Source: an uncultured Clostridia bacterium (GTDB taxonomy: Bacteria; Bacillota; Clostridia; Oscillospirales; CAG-272). From it: a stretch of DNA of 7,677 bases. Under the pieces are notes generated by a model, which saw nothing but the letters and a program-made list of their open reading frames with translations, was not told the origin of the DNA and ran no database searches. Numbering within the stretch: position 1 is the first letter of the stretch; the number at the start of each line of letters is the position of its first letter. Positions 6,543 to 7,677 of the stretch are shown here, in pieces. The position numbers and the translations under genes are program-made. The stretch is from NCBI GenBank assembly GCA_937893945.1, contig CALCTA010000139.1:1-7677 (forward strand), given 5' to 3'.

Positions 6543-7418
6543 TCAGTTGCCCTCCCTTTCGTAGTAGTGCATAAACACCTCTTCAAGATCGGGATCGGTC
6601 AGAGTTATATCCTCAAAGGGTATCTCTGAGAGACGGGCTATCAGCTCTCGCTTGTCGCCGCTGTAGAGGAAGCTCACAGCGCCACCGTCGGTCTTGATAT
6701 CCCTTATTCCCTCAAGACTCGGCATCTGCGTCGCCCCTTTGAGCGTTACGCGCTTGACGCCTGTGTATGCAAGCTTCTCAACGCTGTCGCTTACAAGTAT
6801 TCTTCCCGCTCGTATTACCGCGGCACTTCTGCAAAGCTTCTGCACCTCGTCAAGATTGTGCGATGAGAGAAATACTGTCGCTCCCTCAGCATTGCGCTCT
6901 TTGATAAGCGAGTAAAACTCCCTTTGCATAAGCGGATCAAGTCCGCTCGTTGCCTCGTCAAGTATATAAAGGCTCGGGCGGTGCTGCATAGCGCAGACTA
7001 TACCGACCTTTTTTCTGTTTCCGAGCGAAAGCTCCTCCACCTTTTTGTTTACGTCAAGTTCAAGGCGCTCGCAGAGCGCCTTTGCCTCATCCTTGCAATC
7101 CTTTTTCCTCAGAGAAGCCGAGAACGCTATTATATCTCTTACTCTCATTCCGTTGTAAAATGATGCCTCTGAGGGCAGATATCCCACCTCGGAAAGTATA
7201 TCTACCTTATGCTTGGCAATATCCTTTCCAAGCACCTCGGCGCGCCCCTCGGTAGCGCTTATCAATCCGAGAAGCAAGCGGATCGTCGTGCTTTTGCCCG
7301 CGCCGTTAGGCCCTATAAAGCCAAAGAGGTCGCCCTCCTCGACCGAGAGATCAACTCCCACGATACCTCTTGACTTACCGTAATATTTGGTCAGTCCTTC
7401 AGTCCTTATCGCCTTCAT
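6543..7418 (-). CDS. ABC transporter ATP-binding protein of an ABC-2 type exporter
   Basis: This 291-residue ATPase carries all nucleotide-binding motifs: aromatic A-loop Tyr12/Tyr13, Walker A GPNGAGKST (36-44), signature LSLGN (130-134), Walker B LYILDE (150-155), D-loop SGLD (158-161) and switch His187 (SSHNLDE). The Q-loop region reads GYLPSEASFYNGM, with Pro/Ser-Glu where many ABC proteins have Gln, as is common in this exporter subfamily. Residues from about 215 form the accessory C-terminal domain often seen in drug and lantibiotic-type ATPases, ending in DPDLEEVFMHYY. It energises the permease encoded immediately downstream (1-nt gap). The start is the ATG at 7418, which has a perfect AAGGAG 7 nt upstream; an ATG at 7463 would add 15 atypical residues. 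The first 20 nt overlap the end of the zinc-ribbon gene, so translation is probably coupled. Cargo is unknown. Confidence 0.93.
   Translation of the reverse strand: MKAIRTEGLTKYYGKSRGIVGVDLSVEEGDLFGFIGPNGAGKSTTIRLLLGLISATEGRAEVLGKDIAKHKVDILSEVGYLPSEASFYNGMRVRDIIAFSASLRKKDCKDEAKALCERLELDVNKKVEELSLGNRKKVGIVCAMQHRPSLYILDEATSGLDPLMQREFYSLIKERNAEGATVFLSSHNLDEVQKLCRSAAVIRAGRILVSDSVEKLAYTGVKRVTLKGATQMPSLEGIRDIKTDGGAVSFLYSGDKRELIARLSEIPFEDITLTDPDLEEVFMHYYEREGN
6550..6557 (-). promoter_or_regulatory. Ribosome binding site that fixes the permease start
   Basis: AGGGAGGG on the reverse strand lies inside the last codons of the ATPase gene, with its GGAGG core 9 nt before the ATG at 6541. Stop and start are TGATATG, one base apart, so the permease is likely translated by ribosomes finishing the ATPase. 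Confidence 0.75.
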
Positions 7419-7677
7419 TCTGTTTCTCCTTACTGTCTCTATTCTCAGCATAGGTCTCAACACACCAACTCTTCTTGCCGCAACAACTACAGGTCAGCTT
7501 TCTGAGCGTTGGGGTATGGTTTGCAAAAAACGCTTCCTTGAAGCGAGGCTTAAATACACTGTGGCATTCGGGGCAGATGTATGCAACTCTTGTAAAATAA
7601 AATCTGCTTATCCACACTCCGTAAAATACCGATAGCACCAAAGACACGACAAAGGGCCACCAGATGCCAGTAGATGC
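7399..7677 (-). CDS. Small membrane-anchored zinc-ribbon protein, 5' end cut by window edge
   Basis: The reverse strand is open from the right edge to a TGA at 7399-7401 (92 codons). In fragment numbering, a hydrophobic helix spans about residues 5-24 (IWWPFVVSLVLSVFYGVWIS). A zinc ribbon follows, with knuckles CPEC (35-38) and CSCC (63-66) separated by a conserved-looking FKPRFKEAFF and HTPTLRKL stretch. The tail is charged (YAENRDSKEKQNEGDKD). The metal site should be just inside the membrane. Small proteins of this type occur in Bacillota; their function is unknown to me. A GTG at 7647 could serve as start but lies inside the helix, so the true start is probably beyond the window. The last 20 nt overlap the ABC ATPase gene and contain no terminator, so it is the first visible gene of that operon and may assist or regulate the exporter. 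Confidence 0.75.
   Translation of the reverse strand, partial: ASTGIWWPFVVSLVLSVFYGVWISRFYFTRVAYICPECHSVFKPRFKEAFFANHTPTLRKLTCSCCGKKSWCVETYAENRDSKEKQNEGDKD
7426..7431 (-). promoter_or_regulatory. Ribosome binding site that fixes the ATPase start
   Basis: AAGGAG on the reverse strand, 7 nt before the ATG at 7418, is a full match to the anti-Shine-Dalgarno. It sits within the coding end of the zinc-ribbon gene, showing that the genes overlap and are read from one message. Confidence 0.8.

Noticed and set aside
6053..6574. 173-codon open frame on the plus strand, opposite the ABC permease
   Set aside because: It is antisense to a well-supported membrane protein, and its Arg/Lys/His-rich composition is typical of a reversed transmembrane coding strand.
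6542..6586. Longer permease start at 6586
   Set aside because: It would overlap the ATPase by 44 nt and add residues atypical of the family. The ATG at 6541 has a strong ribosome site and family-like N-terminus.
7419..7463. Longer ATPase start at 7463
   Set aside because: The added residues are atypical, and the ATG at 7418 follows a perfect AAGGAG at 7 nt.

Overview
The window looks like a chromosomal stretch of a Bacillota, probably a gut-type Clostridia. The signs are near-consensus sigma-A promoters (TTGACA or TTGCAA, 17 bp, TATAAT, with a TGn extended -10), strong AGGAG-type ribosome binding sites, lipoprotein signal peptides with clean lipoboxes, compact spacing with hairpin terminators, and moderate GC with frequent AGA and ATA codons. 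No tRNA, rRNA, CRISPR array, insertion sequence or phage gene was seen. The taxon is an inference.

Layout. (1) Positions 1-741, minus strand: the N-terminal seven-helix part of an organophosphate:phosphate antiporter-like MFS transporter, cut by the left edge, with its own promoter at 802-830. (2) Positions 910-1875, minus strand: a two-helix membrane protein with a Gly/Arg/Phe-rich repetitive N-terminus and a TPM-like outside domain, ended by a UUCG-loop hairpin at 867-900. (3) Positions 1876-2178: a gene-free divergent regulatory region with back-to-back promoters. (4) Positions 2179-5708, plus strand: a two-gene operon of tandem paralogous lipoproteins, each with an N-terminal module, a middle module and a ComEC-like metallo-beta-lactamase domain. 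(5) Positions 5727-5757: a terminator usable from both sides. (6) Positions 5756-7677, minus strand: an overlapping three-gene operon of a small membrane zinc-ribbon protein (cut by the right edge), an ABC ATPase and an ABC-2 type permease.

How the parts may work together. The ABC genes clearly form one transcription unit and one exporter, with the zinc-ribbon protein as a likely accessory. The two lipoproteins should be displayed on the outer face of the membrane and act as metal-dependent hydrolases, possibly on phosphodiester or nucleic-acid substrates. That substrate guess rests only on resemblance to the ComEC domain. A link to the organophosphate transporter is possible but not shown by the sequence.

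The most interesting parts are the tandem surface metallo-hydrolase pair with two poorly understood upstream modules, and the TPM-like protein. In the latter the glycine-rich part precedes the domain, and the two halves of the TPM-like domain appear in swapped order.
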